Part shown: in pieces, positions 11,523 to 22,513 of the stretch
How positions within the stretch are numbered: the stretch's first letter is position 1
Layout: the number at the start of each line of letters is the position of its first letter
Origin: Candidatus Altimarinota bacterium
Lineage (GTDB): Bacteria > Patescibacteriota > Gracilibacteria > BD1-5 > UBA6164
DNA: 64,000 bases
Assembly: GCA_027019405.1 (NCBI GenBank)
Contig: JALUWO010000057.1
Location: forward strand, 28,440-92,439
Direction: 5' to 3'
The notes under the pieces: model-generated
Told to the model about the DNA's origin: nothing
What the model saw: only the letters and a program-made list of their open reading frames with translations
Databases searched by the model: none
Position numbers and translations under genes: made by a program

Positions 11523-12083
11523 ATGAAAATACCAAATACTTGAAGAAAAAAAGCACTTTTTATAATTGATGTTCAAAAATCATTTATTATAGAAAGAAAT
11601 AAATATATTATTCCAAAAATAGAAAAAATAATTAAGAATATAGATTATGACTTAATAATAAATTCAATAACTTACAATAAAAAAAATACTCAATGGGATA
11701 AACAAATTTGATGGTTAGAAATGCAATGAATAAAAGAAGATATAATACCAGAATTGAAAGAATGATTACAAAATAAAAAACATATAAAAGTAGAAAAATT
11801 AACAAGAAGTATTTTTAAGGCTGATACAAATATACTAGATATCTTAAAAAAAGAAAATATAAAAGAAGTACATATTGTATGATATGAAACAAATGATTGT
11901 GTTATGGCTAGTTGTTTTGAATCTATTGATTTATGATTTTATACTTTTGTTATAGAAGAAGCATCTGAAACCAGAACAACAGCTTCAAATCACACAAAAG
12001 CAATTGATATTTTAAATTATTTAAACCTTACAAATAATTCAAATTTTGTATGATATGATAAAATTAAATATTTTAATTTATAA
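11523..12083 (+). CDS. Isochorismatase-like cysteine hydrolase
   Basis: 186 residues. The triad of the isochorismatase/nicotinamidase fold is visible: Asp in LFIIDVQKSF (residue about 16), Lys in RSIFKADTNIL (about 102) and the nucleophile Cys in GYETNDCVMASC (about 128), followed by the Asn/Asp pattern typical of the fold. The HxH zinc site expected of a nicotinamidase is not obvious, so the substrate is uncertain. It is transcribed divergently from the 11448 gene, and its stop overlaps the 3' end of the convergent exchanger gene by 6 bases. Confidence 0.8.
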
Positions 12084-13097
12084 TGAAATATAAACTAAAT
12101 ACCCAATAAATACTAGATAAAAAAATCATAAAATATAAGAATAGTTTTTATTTAATTTTCTAATACTTAAAACTAAATAAAAAGCTACAACACTAAAAAT
12201 TAAAAATCAAAATATAGGAATTTGTTCAGAAAAATTTACTTTTGGATTAAGTCACATTATTCAAATTCAAATCATTATTGGTACTCAAAGTCCTATACAA
12301 ATATCAAAAATATTACTTCAAACTGCATTACTCATACTTGCATCTATATCTCATTTTTTAGAAGCTTTTACTGACAATAAAGTATCAGGAATAGATGTAA
12401 TAGCAGCTAATAAAAACAATGACATTACAAGAGTAGAAATTCCTAAACTTTCTCAAATAAATTCAGCACTTCTTACTGAAAGTTCTACTCATAGATAAAT
12501 TAAAATAAGACTATAAAAAATAGAGAAAAAATTGATCTTTTTATTTTTTACTTCATTGTAATTATTTTCTACTTCTAAAGTATTTTCTTTTTTATGTTTT
12601 TTTGAAGTAAAATATAAAACTGAAATATAAAAACTATAAAGTATAAACAAAGCAACTCACATCAAAAATAACTCATTATAGTAAATTCAAGCAAGAAAAA
12701 CTATAATTGAAATTATATAAAAAATACTATCTCTTTTAATTCAAGATTTTGATATTTTTATAATTCAAGAACTTTTATGAAATAAAAGTGCAAAAAAAGG
12801 AATAACCAAAATATTAAAAATAGCTGATCATGAAATAGTTCAAATTCAAACTTCAAGTCATTTTCCTTTTAGTAAAATAAGTCAAATTAAAGCAGTTAAA
12901 AATTCAGGTAAAGAGCTTGAAATAGCATCAAAAGTTGCTCATCTTACTGATGAAGGAATTTTTATTTTCTTTCAAATCATAGATAATTGCTCTTCTAGTT
13001 TTCAAGTAGCAAAATTAAGTAAAAACATTACTCAAATCAAAGTAATACTTACTCAAATCCAATTATGAGTAAGTAAAAGTATTATATTATTTAACAT
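12078..13097 (-). CDS. CaCA-family Na+/Ca2+ exchanger (paralogue 2)
   Basis: 339 residues with about 10 membrane helices, a paralogue of the protein at 8833-9849. Alpha repeat 1 reads ATFDAISSSLPEFLTALIG (about residues 58-76), close to the classical SxPE motif; alpha repeat 2 reads AITSIPDTLLSVKASKKGD and SNAVGSNIFDIC. It follows the usual family sequence more closely than paralogue 1. It ends 6 bases inside the stop of the cysteine hydrolase gene and starts 2 bases after the YgjP-like gene. Two exchangers within 4 kb suggest importance of Ca2+ or Na+ homeostasis. Confidence 0.87.
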
Positions 13098-13099
13098 AT

Positions 13100-13678
13100 T
13101 TATATTTTAAATCTTTTAAATTTCTTATTTCATAAAGTATCACAAACAAAATTCCAAAAATCATCACTATGATTCATATGTTTTAAATGAGCAAGCTCAT
13201 GAACTATTAGATAATCTTGTTTTTCAGCCTCTAAAAATACAATTTTATAAGAAAAATTCAAGTTTTTCTTACTACTACAACTTCCCCATTTAGTTTTTAA
13301 AGATTTTATAGCAATCCTATTATAACTAACTCCCATTTTTTCTGCCCAAGATTCACTTTTCTCCTCACATAATTTTCTAGCCTCTTCTTTATATTTTAAA
13401 TAATGTGCTCTTGAATAATTTTGTAAATCAGGATTCTTTATTTGTCATTCTGAATTTTTTTTAGAATCTATCTTTATATGTTTTAAAATCCAATCAGTTT
13501 TAGACTTCAAAAAATCCAAAGCCCTTTTTTCAATACTTTCTTTTGACTGAAAAAATCAAGGTTTTGGTATAGTTAAAATAAGCTCTTCATTTTGAATAGA
13601 TATTCTAATATTTTTTGCTCTTTTAGAATATCTTTTTTGGTAAGGGATTTTTTGGGAATTTAATATGATTTGTGGCAT
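13100..13678 (-). CDS. YgjP-type (DUF45) zinc metallohydrolase
   Basis: 192 residues. The family signature is clear: KTKWGSCSSKKNLNFS (about residues 125-140) and the zinc site VHELAHLKHMNHSDDFW, with two His and a Glu in HELAH and the third His in MNHSDDFW. The N-terminal YSKRAKNIRISIQ strand is also typical. YgjP/WLM-like proteins are SprT-related metal-dependent hydrolases of uncertain substrate. The ATG overlaps the TAA of the Fic gene (TAATG), so the two are translationally coupled, which may place it with the Fic protein functionally. Confidence 0.88.
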
Positions 13679-14634
13679 TATTTTTTCAGTAACAATATAA
13701 TTAATCCAATAATTTTTTCTTTATCTTTTGGATTTGACTCAGCTGTCATAAGTGCAAGCACTGTTAAAGCCTCTGGAGTAATTTTTTCTTTAAATTCAAA
13801 ACCTACTCTTTGTAAAAACCAGATAAAACTAAAAGCTCAAGTTCTTTTATTTCAGTCATTAAAAGGATGATTTTTTACTATAAAATATAGCAAGTGTGCA
13901 GCTTTTTCTTCAATTGTAGGATACACATCTTCTCAAGCAAAACTTTGAAAAATATTTCACAAAATTCATTTTAAAGAATCTTTACTTTTTTCTTGTGCAA
14001 AAAGTTCTGTTGCTTGTCATTTTTTGACTAATTCTTGTTTAAATTCTTCTACATCTTTGTATAAATCTTCTGAATTTATTTGCAAATCTTCTTTTGTAAA
14101 ACCACTTGTTGGCAATTTATCTTCATCATAAGTTTCCAGATTAAACCAAGTATTTGCAAAAGCTTTAACTAATTCTAAAACATCTTTACTTTTTATAATT
14201 TCACTATTTTCTGGCAAGATTTTTTTTACATCTTCAATAGCTTGTATAAATTTATCATAATTTTGTGCAATTCTATTTCTATTTATAGTAAAACCTTTTG
14301 TAATATGTTCTTTTAGTGTTTTTGTTGCCCATTTTCTAAATTCTATTGCTTTTGCAGAATTAGTTCTATAACCAACTGCTAAAATAATATCAAGATTATA
14401 AAATTTAACTGGTTTATCTGAATTTGCAATGTGCATTTTTTGCACATTGCTTTTTTCATCAACCTCAGAATCTTTAAAAATTTTATTAATATGTTTTGTA
14501 ATAACAGTTCTATCAATACCAAAAATTTCAGCAATCTGTTTTTGATTAGCCCAGATAGTTTCATTTTTACTATCTTCCTTCAAGATAATTTCTCAATTTT
14601 TACCTTGATAGATTAATAATTCTTTATTTGTCAT
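13678..14634 (-). CDS. RhuM-like N-domain fused to Fic/Doc domain
   Basis: 318 residues. Residues 1-190 match the virulence RhuM family: a helix-turn-helix-like start (WANQKQIAEIFGIDRTVITK) and the conserved YNLDIILAVGYRTNS and FRKWATKTLKEH. Residues about 200-318 form a Fic/Doc fold whose active-site motif is HPFNDGNKRTG, with both key glycines encoded by TGA. The motif lacks the second Arg of AMPylating Fic (GNGRxxR) and is Doc-like (GNKR), so phosphorylation of EF-Tu, as by Doc, is one possibility and AMP transfer another. No separate antitoxin is adjacent. It shares a TAATG junction with the YgjP gene. Confidence 0.85.
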
Positions 14635-14680
14635 AATTTTATTTTTATTACTTATATAAATTTATATTTTTTTGTAAGAG

Positions 14681-15475
14681 TTATCAATTTTTTATATATA
14701 AAAATATATTCTTTAATAACATAAAAATACTTGTAATTCAGTATTTCATAAAGAGTAATATTCATAAAGGAATTATAATATTCATAATCTCATGTCTATT
14801 AAATTCAACAATATTTACAAAAAGAGAAAAAGTAAGAAATCAGTAAAAAAAAATTATATAAGTAATAATAAAAAATCTTCAGAAAATACTTTTATTTAAA
14901 TGTTTATCTGTAAAAATAGGTTTAGCAAGTTTATTGAAAAATAATTTTTCTAAGAAAATCTTTTTTCTTTCTATTGTTTTTTTATTATTTTTATTTAATG
15001 ATAAATTCAATTTTTTATCTTTTATTATAACTTTTTTGCTAAACTCATAAACTTGAGTATTAAATTTTAGGTCATAAAATGTAATTCATTCATTTTTTAA
15101 TCTAAAAAACTGAGTTATTAAAAAAAATATTGATATAATTGGTAATCAAAATAGTAAATTAACAAGGTAAGTTCTTTTAAAACACTGTTTAACTGTTAAT
15201 CATTTAGTAGGATTATTTGTGTTAATAATTTTCAATCAAAATAATACTTTTCAAATAGTATTTCAAAAAAGTAGTAATAGAAAAAATTCATAAAACATCC
15301 ATAACAAAATAATTAAAAATCATATATTATACCAATTTAAGTAATCCATAGTTAGTGGATCTACAAAGAATCAAATTAGTAATCAAAAAATTAATCAAAA
15401 TAAAAATAAATCAAAATTTCTAGCTAAAAATCTTTTCCATGGATTTTTTTTTAAAATATATTCTTTTTTAATCAT
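14681..15475 (-). CDS. RDD-family membrane protein
   Basis: 264 residues. N-terminal NPWKRFLARNFDLFLF is a variant of the R-x3-R/DD opening of RDD proteins, followed by three or four membrane helices with FELLLLFGNTIGKVLFGLKI (about residues 70-90), typical of the family. A long basic insertion (about residues 150-205, Lys/Asn rich) precedes two final helices. RDD proteins are small polytopic membrane proteins; some act in Na+/H+ exchange, most are unknown. Upstream is a single-helix anchored hypothetical. Confidence 0.75.
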
Positions 15476-15504
15476 TTTAATTAGTTTAATATTAATATAT
15501 AAAA

Positions 15505-16002
15505 TTATAAATCATTTAAATCTATTTCACTCCATTTTATATACATATCTTCCTCTCTTTTTTTCATACAATCATGTAAGCTTACTTTATTTTTATATAA
15601 AAACAAATTATTTTTATCAAAATACTCATAATATATATTTATATTCTTTTTTAGAAAAGAATACCAATTTTTATCTTTACATAAATAACTTATAATATTA
15701 TTTCTATTATTATCATATATATTTTTATTTGCTTCTTTTTTTATTTCTAATTCTTTCTTAGTATTATTAAATAAAACTATAAAAGTTATTTTTTTTCATG
15801 GTCATGCTATAACTTTTTTTAATATTAATTTATTATCTAATTTAAAAGGTAAATTTTTATTAATTTCTTTTGCTACATTATTTAAATAAATTCACCATTC
15901 TTTAGAATTAGATGGAAAATTATTTTTTCAAATAATATATGCAATATAAATTGTGAAAATTATTAACATTAAGAATAACACTGAAAGTACTATTTTTTTC
16001 AT
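15505..16002 (-). CDS. Membrane-anchored hypothetical protein, 165 aa
   Basis: Not recognised. An N-terminal hydrophobic segment (MKKIVLSVLFLMLIIFTIYI) could be an uncleaved signal anchor or a signal peptide. The remaining 140 residues are predicted to be outside the cell: charged, with three cysteines (about residues 112, 148 and others) and several tyrosines. The stop TAA at 15505 lies 29 bases before the RDD-protein start. Likely a surface or periplasm-equivalent protein; no motif is seen. Confidence 0.6.
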
Positions 16003-16093
16003 ATTATATTTAATTATATATTTTAATTTTTTTTATAATTTATATATAAAATTGTAATTGAAATTTTTTAAAAGTAAATTTTAATTTTTTTAG

Positions 16094-16651
16094 TTAAAAT
16101 AATTTACAATAAACCTCTGGATATTCTTTTTTAAACCATTCTATAAATTTTTTTGAATTAAATCAAAATTCATACCTTTTTTCTATAATATCTCTATCAG
16201 ATAAATTAGTATATTTTGATATTTCTTTTTGTATAATATTAATTTTTTGTTCTAAACTTTGATTATAACATATTGTTCTATAATTATTTAAATTTTTATT
16301 TTTAGATTGTGGAGATTTATTACAATTATTTGGAAAATCTCAAAGAATAACAAAAATTAATAAATATAAATGTTTTAATGTTTGAAAACTTAATTCTTCC
16401 ATTTTTTTTGAAGTTTTTATTTTTTCTTCATATCTAGATAATAATTTTTCTAATTCTTCAATATGAATATTATCAGAAAAAATGTTTTTTTCTATACTCT
16501 TTTTTAAATATAAAAATAGTTCTTCATTTATTTTCTTCCAATTATTAAATGATATAATCTGTCAAGCAAATCAATGATATTTTTTCTTAGTTAAAACAGT
16601 AGATAAAAAATCTTCTATTTCTGATGTTATATTAATAAAATCTTTTTGCAT
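16094..16651 (-). CDS. Hypothetical protein, 185 aa
   Basis: Not recognised. Soluble, mostly helical, with no signal or membrane segment. Three cysteines occur in the C-terminal half (NNCNKSPQ, ICYN and the penultimate YCK). The start is the ATG at 16651. It lies 91 bases upstream of the anchored hypothetical and downstream of the large helicase-nuclease, from which it is separated by a hairpin at 16688-16705. Confidence 0.6.
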
Positions 16652-16687
16652 AATTTTATACTAAAAAACTAAACTCAACTTCCTGGC

Positions 16688-16705
16688 AGCTAGTTTTAAC
16701 TAGCT
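16688..16705 (-). terminator. Hairpin terminator (gctagttttaactagc type)
   Basis: Perfect palindrome agctagttttaactagct. It contains the TAA stop of the helicase-nuclease gene. An identical 18-base palindrome lies at 26924-26941 after the YkuD-like gene, so this hairpin exists in at least two copies in the window. Confidence 0.55.
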
Positions 16706-19700
16706 GAATTCAACACCTCCTCCCAAAACTCCAAACTATTTATCTTCTCCCAACTATCTTTCACTAATTCCTTAAACTCCTCATAATCTCAAGATTCAAT
16801 AGAAACTGGAACATATTTGTATTCTCAGTTTTTTCATTCTACAAAATCTAGGGCTAATTCAGTGATATTGTATTTTGAACTAAACTCTGGATCATTTTCT
16901 GCTAAAAGTTTATAAAAAAGCAATTGCCTATAATACTTCCCTTCCTCAAAACTTTCTTTTTTGTTTCAATATCTATCTACTCATTTTATTTTTCATTCTG
17001 TCTTAATACTTCAAGTCTTATAATCAACAACAGCAACATCTTCTACAAATAATGCAGATTGACCAACAGGGTGAACACCTAGGTTCCCCCCTACATTATC
17101 TTCTGTAGAGGCAGACCTATGTGTCTGTCCTGAATTTAAACTATCCCCTATCTTCTCAACCTTATCAACCTTACCAGTTATCCTAACTCACTCAAAAACA
17201 ACATCTCTTGGTCTAAAATTGTACTCTACAGCTAGTGGGACTCTAGGATTTTTAGAGAAAATTTCATAATATCAAGTAAGTCATTCTATTCATTTTTTAG
17301 TTAATCTATCTCTTTCTTCTGCTGTCAAAACTTGATATTTTAAAAGCTCAAGAAATTTTTCTGTCATTTCTCAAAGTGTAACCTTTTCTCATCTTATTTT
17401 AGCATTTGTAGCAAGTTCTAAAACTTTATGATAAACATTACCAAAAATAGTAAATTCATTACCAGTAAAAGGATATTTAAACACAACATTTCTTAAAAAT
17501 TGTTTTGGGTCTTCTAAAAATGTATTTAAATCAGTAGGACTTAATTTATAATTTTCTAAAAATTCTTGAATATAATTTATTTCTTCTTTAGTAGTCTTAA
17601 CTAAACTATCATGATTTCACAATAATTCATTTTTTAGTGTTTCAATTAATAAGTCCCCTTTCTCCCTTGGAGGGAAAGGGTTAGGGATAGGGGGAATTCA
17701 TATTTCAAGTATAAATGGACTATCTATATAAGGTTTATTATCTTTACCTGCTGGTCTAGTAAAAATAAGCTCTTTTTTTGCTCTAGTCATAGCTACAAAA
17801 AATAGTCTTCTATCTTCTTGCAGCTGAGTTTCTTTTTCTATAGATTTTATTTCTTTTTCATCTAATCATGCAAATTGTAATCAATTTCATGCAATTCAAA
17901 GAGGTAGTTTTAGTTTATCTATAACTCTTTTTGATTCCCAATTTCCACCATAAACTCCTGGAATATAAACATAATCATATTCCAGTCATTTTGATGCATG
18001 GGCAGTAAGTATTTCTATATTTGAATTAGTTTTTTTAAGAATTTGTCTAGAAATTCAGATATTATATTTATTGTGTAATTCAAATTTATTTAATAATTCT
18101 TTCAAACTTAAATCAGGATTTTTTTCATTAAATTCTTTAATTTTATTAAAAAGAGTAAAAACATCTTCCAAATCAGAAAAACTTCAATTAGTTTCTATAT
18201 ATTCTACTAATCAAATTTTATCTAAGATTTTTTGAAATAATCTAGAAATTCAATACAAACCAAGCTCAGAGTTTAATTCTAAAATTAAATCTCTAAATTC
18301 TATGATTTTTTTATAATCTTTATATTTTTCTTCAAGTTCTAATTCAAATAGGGCTTGTTTTTCAGAAATCCTCCTCTCAGTCTCCCCCAATGGGGGAGAA
18401 GAAACTTCATTTTGTTCTACTCCTTTCTCCCTTAGGGGGAAAGGTTGGGATAGGGGGATTTTATCAATATCCTTAATCAACTCCCACAAACTCAATAAAA
18501 ATCCATTTCTAAAATAATTTTTCTTATATAATTCTTTGGATAAAGTAATCACATCAATATTTTCTACATCTACAATATCAGTCCTTAAAATATCTATTAA
18601 TTTTTCATCATCAAAACTTGGATTTTCAATTAATCTCAAAAAATCCAAAATAAAATTTACAAATTTATTTTTTAAAATATTTGTTTTTAATTTACTTTCA
18701 ACTTCAACTCACTGTAATTGCATAAATTTAGTCCATTCTTCTACTTCCTTATTACTTCTACAAATTATTGCAAAAGTTTCAAGGTGAACACATAGGTTCA
18801 CCCCTACACTATTTTCTGTAGGGGCTTCCTCCAGTGTCTGCTCTGATTTCTTCTTTATATCCTCCAAAACAAACAATTTCTCCAAAATCTCATCTTGCAA
18901 AATATAATATTTATTTTCTATATCTAAATCTTTTAAACTTGGATTTGAAGCAATTAATTCTTTTTTTAAATCTGATAATTTATTTACCAATCTTTGAGAA
19001 TTATTTTCTATTAGATTAGTTGATAAATCCAAAATAGATTGAACAGATCTATAATTGTTTTTTAAAACAATAAATTTTGTATCTGGATAAGTATTCACAA
19101 AATCAAGCATATTCTCAATATTTGCCCCTTGAAACCTATAAATTGACTGATCATCATCTCAAACTACCATAATATTTTTAGTTTCTCAGACACTTAAAAT
19201 CAAATCAATTAATTTATTTTGAGAATTATTAGTATCTTGATACTCATCAAGCATTATATATTGATGTTTTTCAGCTAAATCATATCTTAAATCTTCATCA
19301 TTTTCCAAAGCTTCCACTGTAAAATTTATCATATCAGAAAAATCATATAAAGCATTTTTTTTAAAATAATCTTGATATTCTTTATAAATCAAATTTAGTT
19401 CAATCAATTTTCAAATATGTTTTTTATAAATTTCACTATCTTTTTTAGTTCTTTTTTCTAAATCTCTAATTCTTTTATTATTTTTTAAATCCTCTAATTT
19501 TTGATCATAGTGCAATCTTAATTCTGCAATTATTTTTTCAAATTTTTTAGGACTTACTCATTCTCACTTTAATTTTCAAATTCTGTCTTTTATATCTCTT
19601 AGATACATATATCTATCAAAAGCATTGAATAAATATTCAATATTATTATTTTTAATATGTTTATCTATTATATAAGTCAAAACTTGCAAAGTTTCTATAT

Positions 19701-20055
19701 CATCAATAGTTGAACTAGCCTTAAATTCAGCAAATTTCTCTGGATAACTAGTTATAATATCTTGTGCAAAAGAGTGAAAAGTAGCCACTTTTACTTTATA
19801 TGCATCACTTCAAATAAATTTTGCTAATCTTTTTTTAATAGCAATTACTCAAGCTTCTGTAAAAGTAGTAATTAAAATATTTTCTGGATTCACTCCAGCC
19901 TTCAAAATAATATTAGCAGTTCTCATTCAAATAATCTGGGTCTTCCCTGTTCCAGGTCCAGCTACAACCATAACTGGTCAATTTATTTGCTCTACAACTT
20001 GCTTTTGAGCTTCATTTAAATTATTAAATTCATCTTTATAAAATCAGATTTGCAT
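16696..20055 (-). CDS. UvrD-type helicase with C-terminal RecB nuclease domain
   Basis: 1119 residues. N-terminal superfamily 1A helicase: Walker A VAGPGTGKTQII (about residue 33), motif Ia TFTEAGVIAIKKRL, motif II LDEYQDTNNSQ (about residue 272), motif III VVGDDDQSIYRFQGAN, motif IV NYRSVQSI and late motif VI-like AMTRAKKELIF (about residue 760). The C-terminus has a PD-(D/E)XK nuclease: GKVDKVE then VAVVDYKTGS and YYRQLLFYKLL, as in AddB/RecB-type nucleases. It would process DNA ends with helicase plus nuclease activity. Four or more GC-rich repeat insertions sit in frame inside it, including one between the two nuclease acid motifs; see the repeat features and findings. Confidence 0.9.
17071..17133. 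repeat. GC-rich interspersed repeat type 1, copy A, inside the helicase-nuclease ORF
   Basis: A 63-base element beginning gtgaacacctaggttccccc and ending gtctgtcctga. It pairs its own middle (ccctac and gtagagg). Copy B at 18784-18846 has the same order of blocks: gtgaacac-aggtt, cccctac, gtag-gg-ct, tgtctg-c. On the minus strand it is translated in frame as about 21 residues between the nuclease motifs GKVDKVE and VVDYKTG. It stands out from the surrounding AT-rich codons. Confidence 0.8.
17654..17694. repeat. GC-rich interspersed repeat type 2, copy C, inside the helicase-nuclease ORF
   Basis: On the minus strand this reads tccccctatccctaacc then ctttccctccaagggagaaa, in frame as GIPPIPNPFPPREKGD. 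It is nearly the same as copy D at 18421-18459 and contains a ccctccaaggg hairpin core. It lies between the helicase C-terminal region and the nuclease domain. Confidence 0.8.
18369..18459. repeat. Composite GC-rich repeat (type 2 copy D plus hairpin partner E)
   Basis: Copy D (18421-18459) matches copy C at 17654-17694: tccccctatcccaacctttc then ccctaagggagaaagga on the minus strand. About 20 bases away is partner E (18369-18402), with a perfect cccccaatggggg hairpin. The whole block is translated in frame in the helicase 2A/2B-like region (peptides SQPFPLREKG and SSPPLGETERR). Confidence 0.8.
18784..18846. repeat. GC-rich interspersed repeat type 1, copy B, inside the helicase-nuclease ORF
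   Basis: Second copy of the type 1 element (compare 17071-17133): gtgaacacataggttcaccc, ctacactattttctgtaggg, then gcttcctccagtgtctgctc. Translated in frame on the minus strand as EQTLEEAPTENSVGVNLCVH. Both copies keep the same strand orientation. Confidence 0.8.
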
Positions 20056-20136
20056 ATTTTAAAATATTATTTATAATAAATAAACTACATTATAGTTATA
20101 TTCTATATTTTTATATTAAAAAGTAAATAAATATTT

Positions 20137-20598
20137 ATGTGAAAGACTTATCTTGATTCAACAGATTGATTAAAAGAAATATACATTGAAGAAGAAATAT
20201 TAAATTGAAAAACCATAAAATCAATGTATGAAATAAAAGATAAAACAGATTGAATTATAGTTATTAATAATCAATTAGAAAAATTATTTAATGATATATA
20301 TGAATCTTTTGATTATAAAAATCCTTTGGAAAATAAACCTATAAAAAATAAACTAATTTCCAAAAAAAATGAAATTTATACAAATTTTAATTTTTTTTGT
20401 GAATACTTAATTCAAAAAATAAAAAATGCAAAAACTAAAAAAGAAATTATTAAAATTCCTAAAATAATATCAAATTTATATGATTATAAATGAAAAGCTT
20501 GATGATATGTATTTAAACAAAAAATGATTATAGAGAAAAGAGCTGAAGTTATGCAACAATATAAACTAAAATTAAAAGAATTAAAAAATAAGAAGTAG
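20137..20598 (+). CDS. Hypothetical protein, 153 aa
   Basis: Not recognised. Starts Met-Gly (ATG TGA) at 20137; the divergent helicase-nuclease gene starts 81 bases away, so the shared region is likely to hold two promoters. The protein is soluble, Lys/Glu/Asn/Ile rich, with a long C-terminal helix (KMIIEKRAEVMQQYKLKLKE). It ends in TAG at 20596-20598, inside the left arm of a strong hairpin. Confidence 0.65.
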
Positions 20599-20614
20599 AA
20601 AAACTCTACTTCTT
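20590..20614. terminator. Bidirectional hairpin terminator
   Basis: Arms AAGAAGTAGA and TCTACTTCTT around a 5-base loop, flanked by an A/T tract. It sits between the convergent genes 20137-20598 and 20613-22466 and carries the stop codon of the first, so it probably ends both transcripts. Confidence 0.8.
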
Positions 20615-22466
20615 ATTTTATAGTTAAATTATTTGTCAATCTATATTCATAATTACCATTTCATAATTTCCATTTAAAAAGATATAATCAATTTAAATTA
20701 TAATTAAAAATATTATCAATATCTTTTTCTATATTTTCATCATTTACTGGATAATAACTTATATTTGTTATTCTTTTTAATTCTCATTTCTTATTATAGA
20801 ATTTATAATCATCAACAACATAATAATTTAAATATTTCTTAAAATCATTAATAGTTAGTTTATATTTAGGTCAAATTCAATGTTTTATTCTAAAAATAAA
20901 AGGTTTTAATAATAAATATCAACTATTTATATATTTAGGTGCAAGTTTATATAAATTATTAAAAATAATATGCTTTCTAGTATCTAAAGATGCATTTTTT
21001 ATATTATCTGGAATATCTTTATAATCATATCTATTTGCATAAAACAAATCTCTAGGTAATCCAAAATATTTATATTCCTCTATGTTTTTTGTTTTACTTA
21101 ATCATATAGGATCATCAAAAGTTGGATCATAATATCTATCTCCTATTCTTAACCAAGCATGTCAGATGTTTGGAAAATCAGGAGCATCAATTACATATCA
21201 TCAAATATCTTCAACATTATTAATTCATGAAAACAATAACATATAAGTCATTAATTTTACATATCCACTACAAACTCAATTTTTATTTTTATATGTTTCA
21301 AGTCAAGAAAAAATCCTATAATCAGTTAATGTATATCAAGAAGTATAATCTATATTTTTTAATATCCATCAATAAATAACTTTTATTTTTTCTTTATCAT
21401 TTAAACCTTTAGTTATTTTCTTAGTTAGATGTTTAATATTTATTAAATCAACTAAATAATTTTTATTTAAATATCTATAATCATCTGATAAAATATTTAA
21501 AAATAATCATTTATTTCAAATATCATTTAAAAAATCTTTATTTATTAATTTATTTTTTTTATAATTTAAAACAAAATTAAACTTATTGTTTTTATCAATA
21601 TACAACAAAGTATTTTTATTAAATCATAATGTTTTTAAAGTAGATAAATAAAATCAATAATTATCATTTATACTAGAAAAAGAATTAAAATTATAAGAAT
21701 AATAATATCAATCATTTCATAATAAAAATTTTTTATTATCTGAAAAAAATCATTTTAATACAGTATTTCAAAGACTATATGGAATTTTATTTTCTATATT
21801 ATAATTTTCAACAAAACCATATCATAAATTTTTAGAATAAATAACAATTCAAGATTTATTCTTAAATTGATCATAATTTCAAGAATTTAGCTTATAATAA
21901 CTTGTAAAATTAATTTTTTTTATTCATCAATCTATAACATATTCATTTTTTTCATTTAAATAAAAAAACTTTTTATTATAACTCATCAATTTTTTAATAT
22001 AAGATGCAACAATAAAATTATTTTTATTATTCAACATCTTTTCAACTATAGATTTTTCTATATTCTTTTGATTAGTTAAATTAACTTTATAAATATCATC
22101 AAATTTTGTATAAAGACTATTATCTACTATAATTTTATTTTCAAATTTAGTTTTATAAATATTATTAGTTAATATCTTTTTTATCTTATTAATTTTATTT
22201 TTATTTAAAAAAGAAAGTCTATTAATAACCATGGTAAGATTAGGACTTAATTTTTTGTTTTTTTGAATATACTCTATTTTATTTTCAAGTGATTCTAAAA
22301 AAGCTAATTCTTTTTGTTTTGTATATTTTAAATCTAATTTTGATATAAAATTAGTATAAATAATATCTATTTGTTTTTCTGTATAATATTTTCCTGCACT
22401 AACAAAATTTATAGAAAAAACAAAAAAAGAAATAAATAACAAGATTTTTAATATATTTTTCTTCAT
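20613..22466 (-). CDS. Secreted transglutaminase-like (Cys-His-Asp) protein
   Basis: 617 residues. A signal peptide (MKKNILKILLFISFFVFSI, cleavage near residue 24, SAG) is followed by a helical region of about 350 residues. The transglutaminase-core fold is marked by the nucleophile Cys in KNGVCSGYVKLMTYML (about residue 390), the His in NIGHAWLRIGDRYY (about residue 430) and the Asp in YYDPTFDD. The remaining 170 residues are Tyr/Asn/Lys-rich. Such secreted papain-like proteins act as proteases, peptidoglycan amidases or crosslinking enzymes. It lies directly downstream of the S41 protease gene, also secreted. Confidence 0.78.
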
Positions 22467-22490
22467 AAAAGTGAAATATTAATAAAATAT

Positions 22491-22513
22491 AAAAAAGCAT
22501 TAAATGCTTTTTT
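22491..22513 (-). terminator. Hairpin terminator
   Basis: AAAAAAGCATTAAATGCTTTTTT, a 9-bp stem with a T tract, between the S41 protease gene and the transglutaminase-like gene. It overlaps the TAA of the S41 gene. Confidence 0.75.

Noticed and set aside
11449..11556. N-terminal extension of the 11086 gene from an upstream ATG
   Set aside because: The extension would cover the divergent promoter and the ATG of the cysteine hydrolase gene; the start at 11448 is better spaced.
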